This document shows positions 25,895-33,654 of a DNA stretch of 64,000 nucleotides, piece after piece (the first letter of the stretch is position 1; every line of letters begins with the position of its first letter). The stretch comes from JBCCDY01 sp039030555 (GTDB lineage Bacteria; Bacteroidota; Bacteroidia; Cytophagales; Cyclobacteriaceae). The notes beneath the pieces were generated by a model. It ran no database searches, was not told where the DNA came from, and saw nothing but the letters and a program-made list of their open reading frames with translations. The translations under genes were made by a program, and so were the position numbers. The DNA lies in assembly GCA_039030555.1 (NCBI GenBank), contig JBCCDY010000003.1, forward strand, positions 307,757 through 371,756, written 5' to 3'.

Positions 25895-26587
25895 CTAAGC
25901 CGCTTCTTCCGAAAGCTTCTCCACGTCCCTAATCAGGATTCTTCTTCTATCAAAAGTGATTACATTCTTTTCCCTCAATTCATTTAAAATCGTGGTAACG
26001 GTCTGTCTGGAAGTTCCGGTTAGGCTTGCAATATCTTTGTGGGTAAAATGATTTTTGATCATGGTTTCGAAGCCAACTTTTTGCCCTTTTTCGTCGGCTA
26101 GTTCAGTTAGGAATTCGATAACTCTTGTTTTTGCATCTTTATGGACAAGCCCTTCAATTCTTCTTTCTACTTTCCTTAATCTCCACCCGATCAGCTTGAT
26201 CATATTAAGACTAAGAGGTTGATTATCCCTCATTAGCTCTTTCATATCTTCAATATTGAGCTGGCATATTCTAACGTTATCGTCCATAGCCTGCGCAAAG
26301 TCCCCTCGTTTTTCTTCACCTGCCAGGCCCATCTCCCCGAAAATCTCACCTTTGGAAAGGATAGCTTTTACCATCTCTTTACCATCGTTATTGAACGAAC
26401 CGACTTTTATTCTTCCATCCGATATCAAATAGATGTGGTTCGCGGGTTCATCAGGGAAATAGATATAATCCCCCTTTTTGTAGTTTGAGAATTCATGATC
26501 ATCGGCCATTCTTTTAACCTTATGAGGGCATAATACATTATAAAGGTCGACCCCTTCGAAAAACCATAAATTGCTTTGATCCTGCAT
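25895..26587 (-). CDS. Crp/Fnr family transcriptional regulator
   Basis: A 230-residue regulator with a cyclic-nucleotide-binding beta-barrel (about 20-115, with KGDYIYFPDEPANHIYLI and KGEIFGEMGLAG), a long dimer helix, and a C-terminal winged helix (about 150-220). The recognition region is THKDIASLTGTSRQTVTTIL. The N-terminal Cys cluster of FNR-type oxygen sensors is absent (only one Cys is seen), so it is not an iron-sulfur FNR. The effector is unknown. It is transcribed divergently from the hemJ, SCO and cytochrome operon, 145 bases away, and may regulate it. Confidence 0.9.
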   Translation of the reverse strand: MQDQSNLWFFEGVDLYNVLCPHKVKRMADDHEFSNYKKGDYIYFPDEPANHIYLISDGRIKVGSFNNDGKEMVKAILSKGEIFGEMGLAGEEKRGDFAQAMDDNVRICQLNIEDMKELMRDNQPLSLNMIKLIGWRLRKVERRIEGLVHKDAKTRVIEFLTELADEKGQKVGFETMIKNHFTHKDIASLTGTSRQTVTTILNELREKNVITFDRRRILIRDVEKLSEEAA

Positions 26588-26732
26588 GAGTTTGTATTTA
26601 GTAAGCTTAATTTAGTTTTTTTCAGACGGCTAAGCAATTCAATTTTATTGGAAATTATATTTCAGAAGTAATGTTTTACAAAACGGTTTCGCTTTTATAT
26701 CCCTTGGGCATATCTTAGCTGAAATTGCATTC

Positions 26733-27275
26733 ATGACAGTAACTATTTTATATCTAAAAGCCTTTCATTTAATTTTTGCAACGACTTGGTTCGCAGCGTT
26801 ATTTTATCTGCCACGGATATTTATTTATCAAACCGATGCCAACCAGCTCAAAAGTCCGGAAAGTAAATTTTTGACAGAAAAGTATAAGGACGATTCTAGG
26901 CGCCTTTGGAAACTTATTGGATGGCCTTCGCTTGTTTTAACGATAGTGTTTGGTTTGGGGATCTTACATCCCTGGTTTAAAATTATGCCTATGTGGCTCA
27001 TCGTTAAGCTAGGATTAATAGCTGGATTGGTAGTTTATCATTATTTCCTTAACTCAGTCTATAAAGCCCTTCAAAAAGACGATTATAAGTACTCGGGGAT
27101 GCAACTTCGTATGATCAACGAAATTGCAACTCTTTTTCTATTTGGTATTGTTATTCTCGGAGTCTTAAAAGGAGCAGTAAGTTTTTTAACCTGGGGTATA
27201 ATCCTTTTAGTACTTACGGTGTTAATGTATTGGGGGATAAAAGCATATAAAAAGAAAAGAGAATCAGAATCATGA
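26733..27275 (+). CDS. hemJ: HemJ-type protoporphyrinogen IX oxidase (CopD-like membrane protein)
   Basis: A 180-residue membrane protein with four or five helices that should oxidise protoporphyrinogen IX to protoporphyrin IX in haem synthesis. The first helix carries the HemJ-type signature KAFHLIFATTWFAALFYLPR with the conserved His (about residue 12) and Arg, followed by a cytoplasmic Lys/Arg loop and GLGILHPWFKIMPMWLIVKLG. The family overlaps in annotation with CopD, but length and motif favour HemJ. It overlaps the SCO gene by 4 bases (ATGA), consistent with haem and cytochrome-oxidase assembly. Confidence 0.82.
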   Translation: MTVTILYLKAFHLIFATTWFAALFYLPRIFIYQTDANQLKSPESKFLTEKYKDDSRRLWKLIGWPSLVLTIVFGLGILHPWFKIMPMWLIVKLGLIAGLVVYHYFLNSVYKALQKDDYKYSGMQLRMINEIATLFLFGIVILGVLKGAVSFLTWGIILLVLTVLMYWGIKAYKKKRESES

Positions 27276-27925
27276 AAGTTATATTTTTTGTTTTTACAAT
27301 AGTAGTCCTATTCACTTCGTGTTCTGAAAAGAAGGTTAAAACAGAACTGCCCATCTATGGGAGAAAAAAAATAGTTGAAAAAGAGGTTAACGGTGAGGTG
27401 AAGAATGATACACTTTATCATACCGTAGCAGATTTCAATCTGGTGAATCAAGACAGTGCAGTTATAACGAACTCTACCTTCAATGATAAAATTTATGTAG
27501 CGGACTTTTTCTTTACCTCATGCCCTTCCATTTGCCCTATCATGAAGAAGCAAATGCTGCGTGTTTATAGCGCATATGAAGAGGAGGATGAATTCAGTAT
27601 TGTCTCCCATACTATTGACCCAGAGTATGATACTGTTGCTTTGCTTAAAGACTATGCGGAAAGGCTAGGGGTATCCAGCGATAAATGGCACTTTCTAACA
27701 GGTGGGCAGGATGAAATCTATGATCTTGGACAGGCCAGTTATATGGTTACCGCTGCAGAAGATAGTGATGCACCAGGAGGGTACATTCACGACGGAGCTT
27801 TTTTACTAGTGGATAAAGACCGTAGGATAAGAGGTGTTTATGATGGTACTCGCGAAGATCAGGTCAGTATTTTAATTGATGACATAAAAGTTTTATTAAA
27901 TGAATATGAAGAGAAGAGCAGCTAA
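27272..27925 (+). CDS. SCO1/SenC family copper chaperone lipoprotein
   Basis: A 217-residue lipoprotein (leader ending LFTSC, Cys17) with a thioredoxin-like SCO domain. The copper-binding CxxxC is C84-x3-C88 in FFFTSCPSICPIMKK, and the partner His lies in PGGYIHDGAFLLVDKD. SCO proteins deliver copper to the CuA site of cytochrome c oxidase or reduce its cysteines. Oxidase genes are not in the window. The gene overlaps hemJ at its start and the cytochrome gene by 26 bases at its end, indicating one transcript. Confidence 0.92.
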   Translation: MKVIFFVFTIVVLFTSCSEKKVKTELPIYGRKKIVEKEVNGEVKNDTLYHTVADFNLVNQDSAVITNSTFNDKIYVADFFFTSCPSICPIMKKQMLRVYSAYEEEDEFSIVSHTIDPEYDTVALLKDYAERLGVSSDKWHFLTGGQDEIYDLGQASYMVTAAEDSDAPGGYIHDGAFLLVDKDRRIRGVYDGTREDQVSILIDDIKVLLNEYEEKSS

Positions 27926-28358
27926 ATCTTTTTGTATACAGCTTCCTTTATTCTTCTCAGTTGTTTGCTTATCCACTTGTTCAGGCTCTGGCTCAGGAAA
28001 CAAGCAACAGGCAAAATATGAACAGTATTACGTTCAGGGTAATAGCTTGTATAAAACCTATTGTAATAATTGTCATCAAGAAGATGGAGCTGGATTAGGG
28101 AAGCTTATACCCCCTTTAAAAAGTTCGGATTATCTTTTGGAAGATTTGGATAGAGCTGCCTGTATCATAAAAAATGGTCAGAAAGGAAAGATTATTGTAA
28201 ATGGGGTCGAATACAATCAACCTATGCCAGCAAATCAACGGCTAACACCTTTGGAAATTGCTGAATTGGTTACATATATAACGAATGCATGGGATCAGAA
28301 AAATGGTATTTATGAGGTCAAGCAGGCTGAGGAAGCTCTTTCTCGGTGTAATGAGTAG
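27900..28358 (+). CDS. Monohaem cytochrome c lipoprotein
   Basis: A 152-residue exported class I cytochrome c. The leader ends in CLSTC, which could be a lipobox. The haem site is CNNCH (C55, C58, H59) and the distal ligand is probably the Met in NQPMPANQ. The C-terminal helix (LTPLEIAELVTYITNAW) is typical of c-type domains. Two starts are possible, 27900 and 27906, both inside the SCO gene. The 3' end overlaps the converging histidine kinase gene by 41 bases. It probably carries electrons to a haem-copper oxidase assembled with help of the SCO protein. Confidence 0.87.
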   Translation: MNMKRRAAKSFCIQLPLFFSVVCLSTCSGSGSGNKQQAKYEQYYVQGNSLYKTYCNNCHQEDGAGLGKLIPPLKSSDYLLEDLDRAACIIKNGQKGKIIVNGVEYNQPMPANQRLTPLEIAELVTYITNAWDQKNGIYEVKQAEEALSRCNE

Positions 28359-29823
28359 GAATTGTAAGCTCAAAAGTAGTAAGCCTTTGATCTTCTCTGA
28401 TGAACCTAACCTCTCCTCCTAGTTTCTTCGTTGCCTTTTTAACCAGAAATAACCCTAAGCCAGATCCCAAAGAAGTATTGTTTGCCTTAAAAAACATCCT
28501 AAAGATGTTATTCTCCTCTCCGGGAGGGATGGTATAGCCGTTATTCGTGAACTTAAGATGTACTTTGTTATTGGATGTATCACATTCGACCCTTACGAAA
28601 TAATCCTCATCTAAATTTTCGGGCCTGTGGATAAATGCATTGTTAATAAGCTCGTGAATGATCAACTCGAGTAAATAAGGCTCGCTTACAATTTTATCAT
28701 GCTCAGAAAAGTAATTGTTCTTAACAATAGAACAGGCTTCCTTTAAAGGTTGATGATGTTGAATAACGTGATCAAGTGCTTCACTAACACGTACTTCTGT
28801 GAACTGAAGCTTATGGTTTTTAAGATAGTAAACTTGCGAAATTCTATTCGATACAATTTCTAGCTTGAAAACGGTATCCTTTATCTTTTTCAGATAGTCT
28901 TCCACCTCTGTATTTTTCAAATGCATTAAGGCAACATCACAAAGTCCCTTTAAGCTGGCAATAGGCCCGAGTATATCGTGTGATGACCGATAAAGAAATC
29001 CGCTAAGCTCTTCATTGGCAGTTTGTAACTCTTCAGTTTTTTCTAGCACTTTTAAATCCAGTTCCTTATTTGCTTTGCTTATAGCTTCATTTTGAGACCT
29101 TATTTCTTCAGACTGATCCAGAATTTGCGTTTTAAATGCATCCTCTTTTTTGAAGCTTTTTCGGAGTAACCAGAATATCATTCCGAATGCCGCACTAAAA
29201 AAAATGAGTAATAGAAATACATTTCCAAAGAAGACATTTCTCGATTCTGACCTGAAACCGAAGAACTCCTTATCAGCTTCCAGGAGCCCAATCAATTTAC
29301 CGGAGTCTGAAAAAATAGGAGATGTAGCTGATAGCCAGGTTCCGTTTTCAGATTCATATTCATCCAAAAATTGGTTTTGATCCGGCATTGTGATCAATTC
29401 TTTCGGAAACCTTTCGTATGGATGCATATAGTAAGGGCTTTCAGAAGAGGAGGCCAGGAAAACGAAGTTTTGAGAAAGGCTATCAAAAGATATTATGTAA
29501 ATATCCGAGCTTAAATTGTTGACCTGTTTAAGTTTTTTCAGATAAGAATTTAATCGTTGGTAAACACTGTCGGAATCGTTTTTAATGATGTCGTCTTTTG
29601 TAGGATAATTCTTTTGAAGGTAAAGGAGGTCTTCTGTTGAAATATTGAGCGATCCTGAAGAGGTTATGGACAAGAGTTGCTGTTTTACTACCTGTTTGGA
29701 TTCGTTGGAAACCAGGAAATAGAGGTGAACAACAAAATAAATAGTTATTCCAAGTAAGAATACAGAAATGATACTTAATACCTTCTGACCAGTTCTTTCA
29801 TGTTTGTAGATATCAGAAGGCAT
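28318..29823 (-). CDS. Membrane sensor histidine kinase
   Basis: A 501-residue two-pass membrane kinase. Helices at about 13-35 and 195-215 enclose an extracytoplasmic sensor of about 160 residues. A coiled linker (about 220-270) leads to the phosphoacceptor H-box RSSHDILGPIASLKG (about 278-292). The ATPase domain follows with N-box LIHELINNAFIHRP, and G-box SGLGLFLVKKATKKLGG. The sensor looks like a dCache-type fold, but that cannot be confirmed by eye. No response regulator is adjacent, so it is an orphan here. Its 3' end overlaps the cytochrome gene on the other strand. Confidence 0.9.
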   Translation of the reverse strand: MPSDIYKHERTGQKVLSIISVFLLGITIYFVVHLYFLVSNESKQVVKQQLLSITSSGSLNISTEDLLYLQKNYPTKDDIIKNDSDSVYQRLNSYLKKLKQVNNLSSDIYIISFDSLSQNFVFLASSSESPYYMHPYERFPKELITMPDQNQFLDEYESENGTWLSATSPIFSDSGKLIGLLEADKEFFGFRSESRNVFFGNVFLLLIFFSAAFGMIFWLLRKSFKKEDAFKTQILDQSEEIRSQNEAISKANKELDLKVLEKTEELQTANEELSGFLYRSSHDILGPIASLKGLCDVALMHLKNTEVEDYLKKIKDTVFKLEIVSNRISQVYYLKNHKLQFTEVRVSEALDHVIQHHQPLKEACSIVKNNYFSEHDKIVSEPYLLELIIHELINNAFIHRPENLDEDYFVRVECDTSNNKVHLKFTNNGYTIPPGEENNIFRMFFKANNTSLGSGLGLFLVKKATKKLGGEVRFIREDQRLTTFELTIPTHYTEKELPQPA

Positions 29824-29977
29824 AGAGGTCAGAATTTTTTATGGGCGTCGATCAGTCAACGAATATGCATAAGTTAAACTTTTCTAAAATAAAATTGAAC
29901 TAATTCAAGAATTATTCAACTAAATGAGTGTAATTATCTCGTTCCTTTTTATCCGAAATCTCTGATGATCAACGCTC

Positions 29978-30040
29978 CAAAAACAAGAAATTCCCTTATC
30001 TAACTACTTGTATAAAAATTCTGTAGACAGATAAGGGAAT
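29978..30040 (-). terminator. Long-stem terminator after the FAD/polyferredoxin operon
   Basis: A perfect 12-bp inverted repeat, ATTCCCTTATCT (29990-30001) and AGATAAGGGAAT (30029-30040), with a 27-base loop. On the minus strand it is followed by TTCTTGTTTTT, as expected of an intrinsic terminator for the gene ending at 30059. Confidence 0.65.
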
Positions 30041-30058
30041 GATAATGCTACTTTTTGT

Positions 30059-31852
30059 TTACTCAGCTAGTTTGAAGCTGTTATTTCCTAAAAGAATCGG
30101 TCCATTGTCATCGGCAAATCTTCCTTTAGGATCTTTATTTTCAAGATTTAGTACTCCTCTAGGGCAAACTGCAGAGCAGATACCACAGCCCACACACGAT
30201 GATCTAACGATGTTTTGGCCCCTTTGGGCATACCACCTTACATCGATTCCCATTTCGCAATAAGTGCTGCAATTTCCACAAGAGATACACTGACCTCCGT
30301 TTGTTGTAATTCTAAATCTTGATTTGAAACGCTGGACAAGTCCTAAATAGGCTGCTAAAGGACATCCAAAACGGCACCAAACCCTATTTCCCATGAAGGG
30401 ATAAAAACCTGTTCCTACTACTCCGGCGAAACCTGCGCCAATCCAGGCTCCGTATACTGATCTTATTTCATAGGTACTAAATCCAAACAACTGGCTATCT
30501 CCCGTAAAGTAGGTATACAAAACACCTATGGTCATCACTATGGCGAAAACCAATACTCCGTGAATCGAAAAACGTTCTATCTTCCAGGCCCCTAACGATT
30601 TGTCTGATAGCTGGCGATACGGATCACCTAAAGTTTCCGCAAGACCACCACAACCACATACCCAGGAGCAATACCAACGCTTGCCAAAGAAATAAACAAA
30701 AACGGGAACACCGATAATGATTAATCCGATTCCCCAGCCCAGCATAAAAATACCCAGCCCTCCATTAGCTACGAGATTGCTCAATTCGTTATCAAAAAAG
30801 AAGTCATAATCAAGTGGCCAAATATTTTTAAAATCAAAATATGGCTGGTTCAGCCTTAAAAGAATTTCAGGCAGAAGAAACGCGAGCGAGGTTTGAAAAA
30901 ACATGACTGAGCATGTTCGCATGATCTGGTATTTCGAATGACGATATTTCATCATCATTCTTACTCCCATAACAAGTATGGTGAGCGTATACATGAAACC
31001 ATACAAAAAGAACCTTCCTGCCTCTGAATTTTTCAAGAACATGGATACAGGATCAACAGTAATGATCCATGCCGTCATGTATTGAGGGTAGAAATACAGA
31101 AATATATAAAATGCGATCAAGAATGTTCCGACTAATATTCCTAACCATCCTCTGTTTTTAAGGGCGCTATGGAAAATACCGTTGTTTTTAATTCCAGCAG
31201 GGCCATCCAGTTCTTTTTTGGGAAGGTTATACATGATTCCACCTATGATGCAGAGCGCATAAGTCAGAAATAGGAATAATCCCGGATTTTGAGAAATTGG
31301 GCCAAAACTGGAAGCCTTAGCTAAGCTGTAGCTTAAGTCTTTAACTTTATATTGATCAAACCCAAATTGGTTAATGATGCCATATTTCTTGATGTTAGAA
31401 ACTACTCCACTGATGTCATTACGCATTGCATCAGGGCTATCGTAGCTTCTTCCATCTAACCATCCTCCATAATCTTTGAAGGACTGAACTTTGTATTGTG
31501 CATACTTATCTTCATTTCCGATAACCTTTTCTAACGAACCAATAGAAAAGGAGCCATTATTCTCCTGAACAAGGGCATCAATCTCCTGATCGCTAATACC
31601 GTATTGGTCAAGCTGTAATTCATTGGCTTTCTGAAAATTTGACTCAAGCTCGGAAACGAATGGAAAACTTGATGAAAAGTCTTTCCCAAGCATATCGCTC
31701 CCTACTTCCTGAAAAAGGGCCATTCGCTCTTCGCCCATCTTATCCATTAGAACATCTTCGGTAAGCTTATACTTTTCGAGAAAAAAGCTGGCTAAAAATA
31801 TTCCGAAGCCAATTATAAATATCCCAAGGCCTGCTAATTGAATTGATTTCAT
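30059..31852 (-). CDS. NosR/NapH-like membrane polyferredoxin
   Basis: A 597-residue membrane iron-sulfur protein. One helix at the N-terminus (about 5-25) is followed by an extracytoplasmic region to about 185 and then six or more helices. NapH/NosR-type Cys motifs lie between helices (WYCSWVCGCGG and WCRFGCPLAAYLG). Two ferredoxin clusters end the protein: CISCGNCSTYCEMG and CVGCGICSAVCPRG. Proteins of this build pass electrons across or along the membrane. It starts 6 bases after the FAD oxidoreductase gene, so the two should form one electron-transfer unit. No nitrous oxide or nitrate reductase genes are nearby, so the acceptor is unknown. Confidence 0.85.
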   Translation of the reverse strand: MKSIQLAGLGIFIIGFGIFLASFFLEKYKLTEDVLMDKMGEERMALFQEVGSDMLGKDFSSSFPFVSELESNFQKANELQLDQYGISDQEIDALVQENNGSFSIGSLEKVIGNEDKYAQYKVQSFKDYGGWLDGRSYDSPDAMRNDISGVVSNIKKYGIINQFGFDQYKVKDLSYSLAKASSFGPISQNPGLFLFLTYALCIIGGIMYNLPKKELDGPAGIKNNGIFHSALKNRGWLGILVGTFLIAFYIFLYFYPQYMTAWIITVDPVSMFLKNSEAGRFFLYGFMYTLTILVMGVRMMMKYRHSKYQIMRTCSVMFFQTSLAFLLPEILLRLNQPYFDFKNIWPLDYDFFFDNELSNLVANGGLGIFMLGWGIGLIIIGVPVFVYFFGKRWYCSWVCGCGGLAETLGDPYRQLSDKSLGAWKIERFSIHGVLVFAIVMTIGVLYTYFTGDSQLFGFSTYEIRSVYGAWIGAGFAGVVGTGFYPFMGNRVWCRFGCPLAAYLGLVQRFKSRFRITTNGGQCISCGNCSTYCEMGIDVRWYAQRGQNIVRSSCVGCGICSAVCPRGVLNLENKDPKGRFADDNGPILLGNNSFKLAE

Positions 31853-31858
31853 GATTTC

Positions 31859-33196
31859 TTATGCAAATATTTTTTGAAGGATACTTTTTTTGTACTTGGA
31901 TTTAAGCTGTTTTTCGGGATGTTCCGAATTGAACTTCTTGATTATTTCTTCTTCATGTCGATCGAAGAATTCCGGATCGAAATTGGCTTCACCAAGGTTT
32001 TCAATCACATGATAGATGTCACGTTCTTCTTCAAGCCATTTATCGAAAATCTCATGTCTCAGGCGTAGACCAAAGTTGTTCAGCCCAATAAATTTCTTGG
32101 AGTCTTTATCATAGACTGCATGAACACACTTTTTCCCATCTTCGTGTTCCCAGTAAAAATCAGTTTCGTTTTCCTGGAGGTTACCCAGTACAGTGCCATA
32201 AGTCTGATATTCAATATCAAAGAATTTAGCCGAGTTGAACCAGGGTCCTGGGTTGTATTTGATTTTCTCCCCACAAATATTGGCTCCAACAACTTCACCC
32301 ATCATTCTGCCTGTATACCAAACTTGCTCTACCGGCCGTCTACCAGGTGGCGGAGCTGTATGCTGTGCACAATCACCAATTGCATACACGTCTTCCACAT
32401 TGGTTTCCATATACTCATTGATCACGATGCCGCGCTCTATTTTCAATGGCGAACCTTTCAAAAACTCTGTATTCGGTGATACCCCAGCTGTTAAACCAAC
32501 AAATTGGCAGGGAATCTCCTCATCTTTACTGGTAATGATGGCCCTAACCCTACCGTTATCATCCGGTAATATTTCTTTCAGCTCAGTGCCAAGTTGAAGA
32601 TCTATATGATTTTCATAGATATGCTTATTGATCATTTCTGATTCCTGGGCCGGTAGAACGCCGTTCCAAAAACTAGATTCCCTCACTAAGAACGAGACAT
32701 CTATCTTTTGGGAATGGAGCATCTCGGCTAACTCTATTCCGATCAACCCTCCACCGACGATGACCCCTTTTTCAATACCGTCCGTATACTGCTCAATAGT
32801 CTCCAGGTCCTGGGCACTGTACATTCCTGTAACACCTTTCAAGTCCTGACCGGGCCAACCGAATTTATTAGGTTTGGAACCGACAGCCAGAACTAGTTTT
32901 GTATAATCCATTGTCCCACTTTTCCCTAGAGAAAGTTTTTTGTTTTCGAAGTCAATGGATTTTACCTCATCCCTCATTAAGTCGATCTTATTTTTTTCCC
33001 AAAACCAATTCTCATACGGTTGGGTATTTTCGAATTTCATGTGCCCCATATAGATGTACATTAGCGCCGTTCGAGAAAAAAAATAATCGGTCTCTTTGGA
33101 GATCATTGTGATGCGGTGATCACTTCTTTTTCGGATATGGCGAGCGGCAGTAACGCCGGAAATACCATTCCCGATAATTACGATATGTTGTTGCAT
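31859..33196 (-). CDS. NAD(P)/FAD-dependent oxidoreductase (class I pyridine nucleotide-disulfide type)
   Basis: A flavoprotein of about 445 residues. The FAD-binding IVIIGNGISGVTAARHI opens the protein, the NAD(P)-binding GVIVGGGLIGIELAEML lies near residue 145, and the second FAD motif VYAIGDCAQH near residue 275. There is no redox CxxC next to the flavin, so it resembles ferredoxin/rubredoxin or nitrite reductase-type reductases rather than disulfide reductases. I chose ATG 33196, directly before the first strand; an upstream extension to 33265 adds 23 residues that look non-coding. It is paired with the polyferredoxin gene 6 bases downstream. The physiological electron partner is inferred from that pairing. 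Confidence 0.85.
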   Translation of the reverse strand: MQQHIVIIGNGISGVTAARHIRKRSDHRITMISKETDYFFSRTALMYIYMGHMKFENTQPYENWFWEKNKIDLMRDEVKSIDFENKKLSLGKSGTMDYTKLVLAVGSKPNKFGWPGQDLKGVTGMYSAQDLETIEQYTDGIEKGVIVGGGLIGIELAEMLHSQKIDVSFLVRESSFWNGVLPAQESEMINKHIYENHIDLQLGTELKEILPDDNGRVRAIITSKDEEIPCQFVGLTAGVSPNTEFLKGSPLKIERGIVINEYMETNVEDVYAIGDCAQHTAPPPGRRPVEQVWYTGRMMGEVVGANICGEKIKYNPGPWFNSAKFFDIEYQTYGTVLGNLQENETDFYWEHEDGKKCVHAVYDKDSKKFIGLNNFGLRLRHEIFDKWLEEERDIYHVIENLGEANFDPEFFDRHEEEIIKKFNSEHPEKQLKSKYKKSILQKIFA

Positions 33197-33347
33197 GTTT
33201 GTAAGTAAGCTGTAAACTGGTCTGCTTTCATGTATTAAGATAGCTCTTGATTTTATAAACCTCAAGGATATAGGTCATAAACATTGGGGAGATTAATCAA
33301 GCTTTGTTAAAGTTATTGTTTGGAACAGTTTTAATTTGCTTAATATT

Positions 33348-33563
33348 GTAATGATTAATGGTTTCTATGACTTCAAGTCATAGAATTAAAAGGGAACCCC
33401 GTGTAAATCGGGGGCTGTCCCCGCAACTGTAATCCTGATCCGTCAGCTGACGGATGATGTTTCGAGTCAAATCATTCCACTGTTCAGTCCCGATGTTTCG
33501 GGAGCGGATGGGAAGGAATCTCTGAAATGGGAAAGCCAGGAGACCTGCCAATAATCTCATTAC
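33348..33563 (+). ncRNA. Cobalamin (B12) riboswitch
   Basis: The RNA has the conserved core of an adenosylcobalamin-type riboswitch: AAAAGGGAACCCCGTG, then GGGGCTGTCCCCGCAACTG (around 33410-33429) and the B12 box AGCCAGGAGACCTGCC at 33534-33549. Internal helices are visible, such as ATCCGTC/GACGGAT at 33438-33455 and CCCGA/TCGGG at about 33489. A possible closing P1 pairs GTAATGA (33348-33354) with TCATTAC (33557-33563). A perfect 10-bp hairpin sits at 33364-33384 just before the core. It lies about 90 bases upstream of the TonB receptor ATG and should repress the operon when B12 is plentiful. No terminator is obvious after it, so control may be translational. The outer boundaries are estimates. 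Confidence 0.93.
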
Positions 33564-33654
33564 CAGAGCTTTCGGGTGAAAAGTGAAGGGGAAAGGTTTT
33601 TCGAAAGACTTATCTTTTCTTTATCAATTACCAAAAGCTCATAGTGATATTGCT

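Noticed and set aside
26425..26637. 70-codon minus-strand frame overlapping the start of the Crp-type gene
   Set aside because: Out of frame with the regulator, whose N-terminus is well conserved in type; no independent support.
28318..28358. Stem in the cytochrome/histidine kinase overlap as a terminator
   Set aside because: The 8-bp stem needs two G-U pairs and is not followed by a U-run on either strand.
32120..32597. Overlapping plus-strand frames opposite the FAD oxidoreductase gene
   Set aside because: Shadows of a well-supported gene with intact FAD and NAD motifs; the products have no coherent domain.
33583..33654. GTG start at 33583 for the TonB receptor
   Set aside because: It places 24 non-signal-like residues before a perfect signal peptide and begins only 20 bases after the riboswitch P1; ATG 33655 fits better.
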